64,000 nt of DNA from Artemia franciscana (GCF_032884065.1 NC_088875.1:42827291-42891290), one strand, 5' to 3'. Shown: positions 11,967 through 23,882, numbered from the stretch's first letter. The notes: generated by a model from the sequence alone, not told the origin. Program-made: numbers and translations.

Positions 11967-13040
11967 AGAACTAACTATGGAGACTTTGGGCCCGGGATGG
12001 GCTGCTCTGACCAGATATTCAGCTTAATACAGATTCTAGAGCATAGATTTTAACATCAACAAGAGACTATCCAGGTGCTCATTGACTTCATTACTGCTTT
12101 TGACATGGTGGGACGCCATATGGGCCGCCATGAGAGAAGACGGCGCACCTGACGCGCTAATCTGAGTGATCCAGACATACCATGCAGGTACAAAAGCTCG
12201 CGTTAGAACCAATGGAAGTCTCTCTTCACTTTTTGATATTGAGTTGTGGTTAAGTCAAGGATGCATTCTGTCCCCGATCTTGTTTAACTTTGTAATAGAC
12301 TGAATTCTAAAAGAAATGGAGCGGTATCAATTCATTACAATAAGCCTTTCCCTGTCAGTAACGGATCGAGATTATGCCAGCGATGTTATTCTACTTGTCG
12401 AGTCCATCCAATAAGCCCAATTAATGTTTGACGACCTATATAGTAAGGGCAATTTCGTTGGTCTTCAAATGAATCAGCAGAAAACAAATACGATGAGGAC
12501 AAGCCGCTTTGGAGACGAACCTGTCCAGCTCGACGAAAATCCCATTGAAGAAGTTGACTTTTTTCAAATACCTTGTTGGACCACTACAGTAGCAGCATAG
12601 AGTAAATCCAAGCGCACTTTTGCCTGGGTGGTTTTTCACCGTCTGAGGAAACTCCTATGGAGCAAACACCAGATTACATTAAAGACAAAATTGCAGATAT
12701 GTGATGTGATGGTGGTGTCGGTACTACTGTATGGCTGCTAGATCTGGCCCCCAAAACTTTAGAAGCCCTGGATCTGAATGCCTTGAATCATAAATGCCTT
12801 TGGTATATCCTGAAGATAAGGTGATACACGAAAATTAGCAACGATATCATCTGGGTTGAAACTAGAAACCGGCCTCCCATACTAAATCTCATCAAATGTA
12901 AACATCTCCGATGGTTTGACCATGTACTGCGACACCCTGACGACGCGATATCAAAGCAGTGCCTGGAATATCTCTCGCTCCCATTGCAGAGGGGAAATAA
13001 GGCGAAACAACATTTTGAAGATCTCTCCAACATTATTTGT
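11967..13040 (+). mobile_element. Decayed non-LTR retrotransposon, RT and C-terminal region
   Basis: Frame-shifting translation of the + strand gives QVLIDFITAFDMV (catalytic-motif-A-like F-D-x-x-x-A-F-D), then WAAMREDGAPDALI, TYHAGTKARVRTNGSLSSLF and GCILSPILFNFVID (the QGCxLSPxLFN RT motif). Further on come KLLWSKHQITLKTKLQICDV and VLLYGC. Motif order and the YGC block suggest an RTE-like clade. Many stops interrupt it. Confidence 0.7.
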
Positions 13041-13070
13041 AGCCTTTAAAAGAAAAGAAATAAAAGTTGA

Positions 13071-13537
13071 TGAATCGTCAAAGTATGAATTTTTTTTCGG
13101 AAAAACGGAGCAGAATTTTCTTTTAAAAATTCAGGAAAAGGCAGTTCGTAAATTATTCTACCATACCTGATTTGGACGCTAAAAATTGGCAGAAAGTATC
13201 GTTCGAATGATTTGACAGCTTTGGGGGATTACAGTTGTGCTACGCGCCTTAATTAGAACCTAGTCGACACAAGGGGGCGCATTATTTAAACTTTTTGAAT
13301 TGAGAAAACTTTGCTCAACAATTAGCAAGAGATTGTATGTTTACTTTATTTTGAACTAACCTCTCGTTAGCTTTTCTAACTGCTGACAAATTTAGAAATT
13401 TTTACTAAAATTGCTTTAGGAATCCCTGGTAATTTTAGGAAAATTTGCTGAGTGGTCCTTTGTGTTTGAGATATTCAGCCGAAGCTGAGACTCGCAAAAC
13501 ACAGCTTTGGGGTTATTTACAAAGTATGTAAATATAT

Positions 13538-13612
<75 letters not shown>

Positions 13613-14386
13613 CTTTTGTCTTTTATTTTATTTATTTTTTATTTTTTTTAATGTGTTTGTGCTTTTGCATTGGTGATTTCTCTTTTCATTATATGTTTTG
13701 AAAATACAACAATGAAATATCCCGCTAGGTCCGGCTATTGTAGTGAATAAATATATTCTATTATATGAAATAAGAATGTGAATGACATAAGGCTAAGGAT
13801 TACATAATGGTGAGAATCACAGAATTTCTAATGAGGATTATACATTACGTAGAATGGAAATAGAAAATGTTATTCACCTTATATACAATACCGAGCAGTT
13901 TGTGCTGCTATTACTTGTGTATGTCTCTTAAGGCAATTCGATGCGTTCAAAATCGTTTTGCGAGTCTCAGCGTCGGCTGAATATCTCAAACACAAAGGAC
14001 CACTCAGCAAATTTTCCTAAAATTACCGGGGATTCCTAAAGCAATTTTAGTAAAAATTTCTAAATTTGTCAACTGTTAGAAAAGCTAACGAGAGGTTAGT
14101 TCAAAATAAAGTAAACATACAATCTCTTGCTAATTGTTGAGCAAAGTTTTTTCAATTCAAAAAGTTTAAATAATGCGCCCCCTTGTGTCGACTAGGTTCT
14201 AATTAAGGCGCGTAGCACAACTGTAATCCCCCAAAGCTGTCAAATCATTCGAATGATACTTTCTGCCAATTTTTAACGTCCAAATCAGGTATGGTACAAT
14301 AATTTTACGAACTGCCTTTTCCTGAATTTTTAAAAGAAAATTCTGCTCCGTTTTTCCGAAAAAAAAATTCATACTTCGATGATTCA
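13071..14386. mobile_element. Fold-back element with ~430-bp inverted arms and (TA)n centre
   Basis: The left arm 13071-13500 and right arm ~13957-14386 are reverse complements. They share TCGGAAAAACGGAGCAGAAT, TAATTAGAACCTAGTCGACA, AAGGGGGCGCATTATTTAAA and ACAAAGGACCACTCAGCAAA, with only scattered differences. The centre (13501-13956) holds (TA)n at about 13544-13609 and a GGTGATTTCTCTTTTCAT lead-out. No transposase. I could not define a convincing target duplication. Long-arm fold-back MITE. Confidence 0.85.
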
Positions 14387-14689
14387 TTAAATCTTAATCT
14401 CTATGTTGGGCGCAAAATAGGAAAATTTAAATGGTTTTCTATGATCTTTGGGAAAGTGGGCGTTGACTTTTAGTTTTCTGTCGTTTGTTCACATATCTTA
14501 TCCAAGCTCTATAAGCTGTGGCAACACAAACTATGGCAAACTGAGATCTACAAGTTTGGCCGCACAAACTAAAAAAAACTTGTAATGGACGAGATAGGAC
14601 GATTCTTTAAGTCACTGCCGTCTTCCCAATAAGTCGTCTTCCCAGTAAGTCATTCCTCCCAAATGGTTGACATAAATTCATTTTTGTAG

Positions 14690-14786
14690 GTAGCGCTGGT
14701 GAAAGGGCTTTATCCTACACTTTGGATGGTAAGTCTTCTGAAGAATGGCTTGAGCTGCGAAATGGGTGCCTCTGCTGTTCAGTAAA
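14690..14786 (+). CDS. ZNG1: CobW/CBWD-type GTPase, coding exon 2 (CxCC metal motif)
   Basis: Follows a TTTTTGTAG acceptor and completes the split Gly codon, giving [20 protein letters not shown] and then [13 protein letters not shown]. The CLCC segment is the GxCxCC metal-binding motif that defines COG0523 GTPases and couples zinc binding to GTP hydrolysis. The exon ends two bases into the Lys codon (phase 2) at a GTATTA donor. It is separated from exon 1 by 3.7 kb of LINE remnants, (TA)n and a fold-back element. The frame joins exons 1 and 3 without correction. Confidence 0.93.
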
Positions 14787-14909
14787 GTATTATTTTTGTT
14801 TTTAAGTAATTTAATTCTTTTGTTTTTAAGTTTTTGATTAAATTTGGACTTTAATTCATTTCATTTTGATATTCTAATGGTATTGCATTTTAACTATACC
14901 AACTAACGT

Positions 14910-16170
14910 TCGAAGACCTAAAACCAGAAAGCACCGTAGAAGTTGCAGAGTCCAATGATTCTAAGAATCGCCGAATCACAGAATATTATTGGTATTAGTG
15001 ATGCAGAGTTTAGGGTAGTTGTGACTAGCTGGGTAGATGTGCCATATAATTGAAGTAAGGTTCAGCATCAATTTACTCCAACTCTTTTTAAATTTCTAAA
15101 CACTCCTTTTTCACCTGGTTTCTGAATTTTCGCCGAAACCAAAATCACTTTAAAGAAAATTCAAAGAGTGCAATTTTGCCTTTTCTCAAAACCATGCCTT
15201 TTCAGGCTTTTGAAAGTATTTTACACTACATGCATGTATCAAAAGTGATTTGCTTGAGAAATTCCATAGGATTTGATGAGAACAAAGTATTAATCTTTAA
15301 GAAAGCACAGTCTTTTTTCTTAAATTTTTTCTTCTTCGCCTATTATCAAAAATGGATCACTATAACAAGTACAGTGAAAATTGAATCTGATTGTATGAAT
15401 AGGCTAAGTAGAAATCGGGAGTCGAGTTTTTAACCAAAAATACGTTCATATGCAATTTTGGGTAGTAGCAGGTCCCAAAGTAAAAAAACAAAATGTTTGT
15501 GAGAAATAATAAAAAAAGCTAAAAATATGTAATGTCAAACAGTTTGAGAAAATATAGCTTTCCTTTGAAGGTCTAGTTGTCTCTTGTAATCAACAAATTG
15601 TTAGTGTTTTATTTTTACGGATAAGAGGTGTTGTCAAATAAAGTAACAAGTGTCGATTATTTATTTTTCACTTTTAAACATGGCAACATTGACAACATGT
15701 GGTAATGATGTAAAAGCTTCCTAATTGAAAAAAAGAAGAAATAATCTTATGAAATTGCAGTTGTCAGGTATGAATAGACCTAAGATGGGTCCAGGGAGCA
15801 AGAAATATTATTATTTGGATGTTCCTTGGTACTTCTACTGTACCAATTAAAAATCTAAATTATGTTTTAAATCATGAAAAACATTAAGAATCAGAAAGTA
15901 CCGCATAAGTTATAGAGTTCAGTGATACAAAATCTGACTGAATATCAGTAGTGATGACAGTGATGTAATGACAAAGAGTTTAGTCTTATAGCAACTAGCT
16001 GGGTAGCATTCCCATATAATTGAAATGATTTTCAGTTTCACTTTGATTCAGTTCTTTTACTAAATTTCTAAAGATTCCTTTTTTGCATGTTTTGGATAGT
16101 TGGTCGAAACGAAAATGACCCTTGTGAGTTTTTGTAGTATAATTATGCTTCTTCTCAAAGAACCAAGGAC
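14910..16170. repeat. ~0.97-kb tandem repeat, copy 1 and left part of copy 2
   Basis: 14910-15890 is copy 1. Copy 2 starts near 15890; both carry AACTAGCTGGGTAG, CCATATAATTGAA and AAATTTCTAAA in the same order and spacing. Copy 2 is cut at 16170 by the Academ-like transposon and resumes at 20237. No credible coding frame. A more distant relative sits at 33080-33660 in intron 4, so this is an interspersed as well as a tandem family. Confidence 0.72.
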
Positions 16171-19100
16171 TAGTAGGAGAAAAGTAAGTTTTGACCAGGA
16201 AAAAATTGGTACAGAAATGGTTTCTTCACCATCCGGACCGGAAAAAAATGCTTAACAACATATCAAAAATCTAAATCTCTAGCTCGATGCGAAATTGTTT
16301 TTTTTTTAATGTTTTTTATTTATTTTCTCAAAAACCGGGAAAAAAATTAAAAACGTAAACTATAATGTTTTGCACATCTTTTTAGATCAGCTTTTGGCTC
16401 TGAATTCATTTCTGATACTCATTTCGTTACCTGACCAAAAGAAAAATATTTATCAGCAAAAAAAAAAAATGGGGAAAAAAACTGTGTCTTTGGGGAAAAA
16501 AACTCTTACCAGCGTTGTAGTCTATTTCGCTATGTAAACGAAAGGCTTAGAAAAAAAAAGACTAAACAACAATAAACAGGAATGACGAAACACCTCAGCG
16601 CCAAACACATTGAGACAAGGTAGGTTCTAACTTAATGTGTTCAGAGAAAAGCTTTTATCTTATTTTTCAAATATATAAAAATTGCACATCATCAAAATAT
16701 AGGAATTAGATTTTTCATCATCACAGTTAACTGTTATTTTTCTTCACTAAGTTCTTCTTCTTGAAACTTCGAATTGTTGCACGAGCTTCCCTTACAGGTA
16801 CGGCAGGCTATAGTACACTCAAGTCCGTTTTTCTTACAGGTACACTTTTCACTATCACAGCCGTCAATACGACACGAGCATTTGATAATTTTTAGCAACT
16901 GAGACGGAGCGGCAGGGAGATCTGTTTTTATTGGCGCAAAAACTTCGTTATCCTGCAGTTTCCATCCCAGGCGTAAAGGGTCTACTGGGTTCCCGAGCCA
17001 GATTTGAACTTGGCAGTAGACACGTAGCGAGTGATACTTCGCTGCTGCCTGAGTCGGTGGCAGTTCTTGTGGATGCACGAAAGTGGTGGCAGTGCTCACT
17101 TTTCTGTGAAAGATTAGCTTTATGGCAGTGTCCAGGTTCGAAACATCAGGGCAACCGTACAGTATCAACAATGCTCGCTCTCCTGCTGCCACAATATCGT
17201 CAAGCGATGCGAGCTTGTCGCCAAATATAGCAGCGCTGTCCCTGAAACTCTTGTTGGAAAGTAGCAGCTGAACGGCTTTGCCCTTTCCTATTCCGTAAAG
17301 GTGAGAGGTTGTGTCACAACCCAGCACGGCATGACAGAACGGTATCAGATTGCTGACATCTGTTCCTAGCTTCTGCTTCATCTCACTAATATCCCAAGCT
17401 GAACTAGTACCGCCAAACTTAGCTTCAGGTGAGAAATATAAACGCCCGGAACGCGAATCTGATCGACTGATCAGAAGAACCAAGATGTCAGTATCATCAG
17501 CAACCACGATTGTGTCTGTAAGACTAGCAGCTTCTACGGCTTTTTCTACAATCAGAACGTCGGCGTCTCCTTCCGAGTGGAAAATTCGGAAACCAACGGC
17601 TTCCAAATGGTTGCCGAGCAGCTTCAGGAAACGTCCTTTGTTTGTCTTACATGAAAGAAACTCTTCTTTCTTCATGCAGAGGGTCATCTCTTCGGTGAAA
17701 AAGACTTGGTGGCCAACCATTCTTGCTCGACGTAAATGGGTAGCATCTTTGATTGCTGGACCACCTTCATATCCGTCAAACACAACGATCGCACTAGGGT
17801 ACCTTTCTTGTACATAATGGACGTATGAAGCAAAGATGACCTTGAAGGTTGACCCTACCTTCCATGGAACTCGATGTAGACATTCGTCGTGTCGGACTTG
17901 AGGATCTTCATAGACTTCCACCAGAGCGGCTGGTCAAATGTGAGAACGGGTGTGAATCCGTAGGTTCTGCCTTGCGAAGCTACAAAGCGCAAGGTTGAGT
18001 AAAGGCAGGATTCGTTGCTAGACGGGAGGTCAATCATGGGCAAAAACAAGACGCTTGCCTTGCTGTGAAGGTTTCCCGTTTCATGATGTATTTGGTTAGA
18101 GAAAACTGACTGCATGAATCCATTCCAGCTCGGCCTTGGGACATTCAGGAACCCGGTAGCTAACCAGAGCTGATCGAGTGAGGCATACGGGTCGTTGACA
18201 TTTTGCCAGGGATCTTCTCATATTGCACCTTTGAAAGCACTGTCTCACTTAAGCGGTAAGGGTAGATGGGAATTTTTCCTTTTTGGGCTACTTCATCTAA
18301 TGAAACTTCAACTCTCGGAATGGGCGATCGACTGTTAATGAGAGGAGGCGTGACTGTTGCTAGCAGAGCCATCCCATGGAAAGTGTTTCTTCCGTCCATC
18401 GTGCAAACATCGTGATCTGCATTATCAGCTACATGCTGCACAGCATGTGCGGAGGTAACTCCTGCAAGGCTAGATTCATCATGGACTGATGCACAGCGTT
18501 TAAATTTCTGGACTTCAGCATAGGAGGAGCAGAATCCATGGCTGTGTAAAGTGTCAATAAGAAATCTGGACTTGAAATGGTGATCCAGTTGCACTGCTAA
18601 GCCTAGTTGCAGTGGACAAATGAGGGCATGCGGGCGAGCTGCTTGAACGATGGAATTGCCAATGGCAAGCACTTTGAAGGAAATATCGGTTCCAACGAAT
18701 ATTTCATCTAAGAACACCATTCGGCTATCAGGTAGAGAGCCTTCCAGCTGTTCTTCAGAAGAAATCTGCTTTGCGGTCATATATGATTCCTTCTGTGCTG
18801 GCAGTCCTTTGATATCACTTTTGACAATCTTTGCTGCTGCTCTAATAAGCTTGATTTTCTCACTCTATTCGTTATCGGTTTTGTCCAAGTAATAAAAATT
18901 CTGGAGTATCGCTGGTGCTTTTTCTTTGAATGTCACCACGTCAGCCTTACCGTCAATAGTTGCAAATACTAGCTGGTCACTGAAATATTCCAGAAGCCTG
19001 CTCTTTAAGTACTTGTTACAGTACGGTTCAAGGTCTGTCCCATTCAAAAGCTCTCCCATTTTATCCACAAGTTTACTGACTGTATACTGTTCTTCGTCAT

Positions 19101-20236
19101 TTTCTTCGAAAAAAGTAGCCAGCTTCAAAAACGCCTGATATCTTTCATCGTGACCTGGCCTCCCCCTTTTTGGACGTTTTTTTATCTGGCTCAGTATCTT
19201 CGAGTATTCCAAAAAGTTCTTGCGTCGCAAATCTGGCTGGAAGGCTCTTATTTAATCGAAACATAGAAGAACAGGCTGCGTGATCAATGGCGTCAACTGC
19301 GTGCAGGTCTGACACTGCACATATTCGGCGGAAAACGTTATTTGACCGATCAGCATCACGGCTTTTGCACACTGCCTTCACACTCTCTTCAAAGTCTTTA
19401 GTCTGAACCTTGTACCACTCGTGTCCTTTTCTGTGGGTAGTGTGGAGATTTATCCTTGTAGTGCAGAAAAAGCAACACTCTTGGAAGTTGAAACTTGGGG
19501 TCCGTGATCGGAGTACCACTTTTTTTGCTTCCGTCTTTTCTTGCAAGGTTCGTCGTCTCTCATTCTCAATTTTCGACAGGTATATTTTGTTTGTGAAAGT
19601 CTTTCTGCAAGCAAGATGGACTTGGTTCCCTGCCTCGACAGAGATGCTGGTACCTCTCGTTTTGCTAGCTTCATTGATCGCCGTAGCTCCTTTTTCTGCC
19701 AGTACCGACGATTCTGAGGTGTCTATTGAACGTTCACAAAGGGGACATAAAACTGCGGTCTCAGCCATCTAAAAAAGAGAACTGGGAATAAGTGAGCTGT
19801 CGGTGAATGTTACAACGAAAACCCTCATTCTGAACCGAAAAATTCGTGCTCCTCTTCGAAAAATACCCCGTGATCGTGTGTCGCTTGATTTTTTTTTTTT
19901 TTTTACTTCATACAAAAACAAAAACAAAACATAAAAAAGAATTAAATGATTAAACGTGATGTTTCTGTCTAATAAAAGAGCACAAAAACAATCGTTTCTT
20001 AAAAGGGAAGCCATCAATAAACTACTTTTCTTTTCACGGTTCCTCATTCTCGGATTCTGGAAATATCTAAACAATAGGCGCCAAAAACGTGAAAAAAGGG
20101 AATTTCGCAACGGGATGGAGATTTAGATTTTTGATATGTTGTAGAGCTCTCTTTTCTGAACACAGTGGTGCAAAAATAATTTCTGTACCAATTTTGTCCT
20201 GGTTCGACCATTTTTTTCCGTATCTTTCCCCTACTA
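16171..20236 (-). mobile_element. Academ-like (XPG-nuclease) DNA transposon, 4.07 kb
   Basis: The termini are inverted. The left end reads TAGTAGGAGAAAAG and, inward, CCAGGAAAAAATTGGTACAG; the complement of the right end reads TAGTAGGGGAAAG and CCAGGACAAAATTGGTACAG. The imperfect TIR is about 55-60 bp. A GAC triplet flanks both ends (16168-16170 and 20237-20239), a 3-bp duplication. The insertion interrupts a tandem-repeat copy whose sister copies give the uninterrupted site. The single minus-strand gene inside encodes a zinc-finger, XPG/FEN1-like nuclease and Cys-cluster protein. Academ elements are known for 3-4-bp duplications and, in some members, an XPG nuclease; the assignment to that group is inferred. 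Confidence 0.78.
16734..19768 (-). pseudogene. Academ-like transposon protein: Cys/His fingers, XPG-type nuclease, C-terminal Cys cluster (frameshifted)
   Basis: Read from 19768 down. The N-terminal part begins MAETAVLCPLCERSID with a later HLACRKTF (C2HC-like finger), then CCFFCTTRIN...H, a second Cys/His cluster. After a frameshift near 19175 (a homopolymer) it continues RPKRGRPGHDERYQAFLK to 18160, with one in-frame TAG at 18865. A second frameshift near 18205 leads to the DPYASLDQLWLATGF frame and TFDQPLWWKSM. A third near 17900 leads to the last block (17921-16734). In that block lie VVFDGYEGGP (Asp49 of the block), SEGDADVLI (Glu117, Asp119, Asp121), VADDTDILVLL (Asp142, 143, 145) and AVLGCDTTSHLYGIGKGKA, an XPG/FEN1 acidic core plus helix-hairpin-like segment. 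It ends in a ~40-residue cluster (CSCRIDGCDSEKCTC...CRTC...SSC). Few lesions, so young. A segment near the last frameshift may also be deleted. Confidence 0.8.
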
Positions 20237-21540
20237 GACAGTCAAAATCCAATATGATCGTTTGGATTGGTTAATTCGAAACTTACAATATCATATGTAT
20301 ATTAAAAAATAAGGAAAAATTGTCAATTCAGATATTAGGGAAAAAGACCTCAATATCCAGTTAACGCCTATAGTTTTTGGTATTTGCGGGTGCCAAAGTT
20401 AAAAAAAGAACATGGAGTTAAAAATCAGAAAAAAACGCTAAAAACACATGACTTCAAATAACTTAAGACCGTGTACCTTTCCTTGGAAGGTTTAGTTGTT
20501 TTTGGGAATCAACAAATTACGAATTTTTAAACGTTTACGGGCTATTATTTCAATATATGAATTTTTCACGACTCAACGTGACAACGCTGAAGAAAATGTC
20601 ATGCTGCCCTAAAAGCTTCAAAGTTTTGAAACAACCAAAAGAAAATTTGAGGAAATTGCGGATTTCAGGCATGGATATACCTATGGTGGGTGAAAAAAAA
20701 TTTAATGTCCTTGGTACTTAAAAAACGGTGCTATTTTTTATATCTTGAAAGAATTTTTCTCTAAATGTCTTGCATGAAAAGTGTAGTTTTCACCAGGCTG
20801 CTGTGTGAAAGCTAAAAATGTAAGACAGATTGAATGGTTTGTGTTTCACCATCGGATGAAGATTTTCAGTCTGAATTTGTCTTCTTCGTCTGTAAGTAAC
20901 AATCGCCTTTAATTTAATGTACCAAGGACAACGAAAGTGAAGTCTGATTGTTTGAATTGATTAAGGGGAAAATTACTCAAATATATATATCTTAAAAATT
21001 AGAAAAATTAGGAATCCAATTTTTGTGAGAAAAACCTCCATATCCATTTATGTAGTCTTTAGTAGTAGTAGGGACTAAATTAAAAAAAAAAAAAAAAAAA
21101 AACAGAACAGAAACACGGGTGAAAATTTGGCAAAAATAAGCTAAAATCATAAGGTACCAAACAGCTTGAGAATGTCTAGCTGTCCTTTTTTTTTTTTTTT
21201 TTATTTATTTATTTTTTTTTTTTTTTATAGGAAGAGAGGGTTTATTAGTCAACAATAAACATAATAAAACCCAAGCAAATCTTGTTTAGGTAAACAATCA
21301 CCATACTAGGCCTACGTATAAACAAACTTATGAAAGGTGACGGAATTAGCCACTAAGAACAAAACTTTAAATGTGAATTTGTCTTTGGGAATTAACATAT
21401 TGAATGTTTGAATTTATCCGGACGAGAAGTGCTGTTAAAATTAAAGTAATTAGTTTTGCTTATTTATTATCACGGTTAAACGTGACAACACTGAGAAAAA
21501 TGGAGTACTGCCTTCAAAACTTCGTAATTTTGTGGGTTAT
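20237..21540. repeat. ~0.97-kb tandem repeat, right part of copy 2 and copy 3
   Basis: After the transposon the repeat resumes with ACAGTCAAAATCCAATATGA, parallel to ACAGTGAAAATTGAATCTGA in copy 1 (15370s). TTTCCTTGGAAGGTTTAGTT and TGGGAATCAACAAATT recur in copy 3 near 21380-21410, where a T-rich insertion (21187-21300) splits it. The phrases on Ser/Lys-poor AT-rich sequence are non-coding. Confidence 0.68.
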
Positions 21541-21599
21541 TTATTTGTAATTCAGTAATTCAGTGGGTTATTTTCCTGCTGTGATTTCTATTGGCTTTT

Positions 21600-21960
21600 T
21601 GTAAGATGTAAAAAGAAAAAAAATTGCTCAGTAAAAACAAACCTCCTTGTCAGGAGTTATTTGTCAAGGTCATTTGTTACGGCTCTCTTTCAAGGGCCAT
21701 ATTTTGAAAAAATTTGAAAATAGTAATCAGTAAAAACACCTCTTTGGCAAGAGCTATTTTTCAAAACAAATTGTTAGGGCCCTTTGTTAAGAGTCATGAA
21801 AAACGAACGAAAATATTGCTCAGTAAAAACCCACTTTTTTAAGACTTATTTGTCAAAGCCATCTGTTATGGCCCTTTTTAAAGGGCCATAAATAAAAAAA
21901 AACACGAACATATCGCTCAGTAAAAAAAACTCTATGGCAGCATGAAAAATTTGTTTTTTT
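21600..21960. repeat. ~95-bp tandem repeat, 3-4 copies
   Basis: The block GCTCAGTAAAAAC ... TTATTTGTCAA ... TTGTTA(C/G)GG(C) ... AAGGGCCAT starts near 21625, 21724, 21813 and 21910, spaced 90-100 bp apart. Non-coding. Confidence 0.7.
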
Positions 21961-22535
21961 CTTCACATCCAGTTTTTTGGATCTGGCTAAGGGCCTTTTA
22001 AGTTCTAGAAATTTTTTTTATTCTTCTCGGCTAAGAAGAATGAGAATATTTTTTTAAGAATTAAGATTTTATATTAAATAGTAAAAAAGAACGAACTCAA
22101 GCCCATAATAACCGAAATATTAAAATAAATCAGCATAAGCAAATTAACGCAATACACTTAGCTTGACGAGATAGTATAATATATCGCAGACGAAAACGAT
22201 AAAGTATCCTTGCTGCTAAAAAACAACTTACTATTTTAAATTTGCGAAGCCTTGAATATTGAAAAGGCTAGTGCACTTGATATTTTTGACCTTGATGAGA
22301 AAACACATTTATAACAAAAAATCCCTTCCGAAAATTAAGAAGTTGAATTTAAGTTTCCTCAGATGTGGGATTCGAATAATTATTTAATAATAAATATTCG
22401 TTAATTATTTTTGTAAAAAATAAAAATTGTTGACTTATTGTTAAATATTACTTCTTAACATGTCCGTTTGGTCCGACCTTACAATAAGCTGAAATCTGAG
22501 GCACAGAAAAAAAGACAGAGGACAAATTCTAATTA
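21961..22535. other. AT-rich intronic stretch, nothing seen
   Basis: No coding similarity, RNA structure or repeat I can support. Confidence 0.4.
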
Positions 22536-22720
22536 CCACTCCAGTTCCGCTGTTAAATAAAAAAGAAGTTTTCTCAACTAATTGTAAGGAGCAACGTTAA
22601 ATCGGAAAACAAACAGAAATTATTACATATATGAGAGGGGTTATCTCCTCCTCAACACATCGCTCTTCGCGCCAATTCTTTTTTAGTGCTGTTAAAAAAG
22701 CTTCTTATGGTTCTAACTAA
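22536..22720. mobile_element. Fragment of the GTAAGGAGCGAC hairpin MITE family
   Basis: TTGTAAGGAGCAACGTTAAA, ACAAACAGAAATTATTACAT and CATCGCTCTTCGCGCC parallel the arm of the fold-back MITEs at 45431-45722 and 50843-51129. Only one arm is present. Confidence 0.55.
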
Positions 22721-23150
22721 ATGATCATTATGTTTTAGGAGTAGTTCTAAAGGAATTGGAAGAAAAATCCAAGTTTGATTGGAAGTGTGGTTCGTTGTCT
22801 CATTTGTTCTTGAACTAGGGTTTTTGTGGCCTAAAAATTTATTGAACTATTTATTGAGTCTTATAATTTATAATGCAAATTACAATGCAAATAACAATAA
22901 TAATAATTTATTTTTAACCTATTGTACAGTACATGTAAATGGTGGAGTAACAAAAAAAGAACAATAAAAAAAGAACAACAAAACTAAAAATAATCACTAA
23001 TAAACCAGCACCTAAATGACAAATAAGTCTTGTTATTATTATTACAATATTCTATTGACTTTAGAATAGAATTGATTTCTATATTGAAATTATTGAATTT
23101 TTTTTTTATTGAATTTATTTGTTGAACTTATTTATTGAATTTATTTTTAG

Positions 23151-23302
23151 AGACAGTGGAGTTGCAGCAATTGAAAGCTTGATGAAAAAGCGTGGAAAAT
23201 TTGACTATATTCTTATTGAAACGAGTGGTATAGCTGACCCTGGTCCTATTGCATCTATATTCTGGCTAGACAAAGAACTCGAAAGTGATGTTTTTCTAGA
23301 CG
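23151..23302 (+). CDS. ZNG1: CobW/CBWD-type GTPase, coding exon 3 (Walker B region)
   Basis: Preceded by a T-rich tract and TTTTTAG acceptor; the first A completes the Lys codon of exon 2. It encodes [20 protein letters not shown] followed by [19 protein letters not shown], the switch/Walker B-like E(T/S)(S/T)GxADP block of the family. It ends [13 protein letters not shown] at a GTAAAA donor in phase 1. Length and order match the human CBWD protein closely over this stretch. Intron 2 upstream (8.4 kb) carries the Academ-like transposon. Confidence 0.94.
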
Positions 23303-23494
23303 GTAAAACGAGTGAATTTCTTAAAATTGATGGTAGCATTTGAAAAAAAATCAAATAGTTAATTTAATTTAATAAAACGTGAATCCAAAAAGGGAGGGAC
23401 TGCTTTTTTTATTGGTGGGATAAGATGGACTGGAATGAGGGCATATTCTTACCTTACGCAAAAATGAAACACTCAACTAGGTGGAAAATGTCAT

Positions 23495-23882
23495 CTCTAC
23501 TGTTATGTCTTTTGTGATCTCTACTTGTCTCATTACTTCTGTCCCATTGTTTCATGTTTTGCTATCTTATTACTCCATTTTTTTGTGTTTGTAATTTTCA
23601 CTTATCTCATTGCACATTTTTATCGTATTATTCCACTTATCTGATTGCTTTTAGCTCATATTCAAACTTTTTTTTGGTCTCATTACTCCACTTCTTTTGT
23701 TGTTATCACCGCTTATCTCATTGCTTCAACTTCGTGACTCTGTATTTTTATCTTATTACTCCACTCTTTTTTGTCTTTTGTGATCTCCATTTATCTCATT
23801 ACTTTTGTCCCATAGCTCCACATTCGTTTGCATTGCTCACCTTTTTTTTTATCTCTTTACTCTACTTTTACTATTGCTATTA
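23495..23882. repeat. Degenerate pyrimidine-rich tandem repeat
   Basis: Recurring words CTCATTACT, TTATCTCATTGCTT, TTTTGTGATCTC and TTATTACTCCA, about 50-60 bp apart, give a run of imperfect units. The 109-residue Phe/Tyr/Cys-rich open frame across it (23554-23883) is a by-product of the composition. Confidence 0.6.

Noticed and set aside
16931..17817. Plus-strand frames opposite the nuclease gene (99 and 155 residues)
   Set aside because: Antisense shadows of the Academ-like reading frame; no motif of their own.
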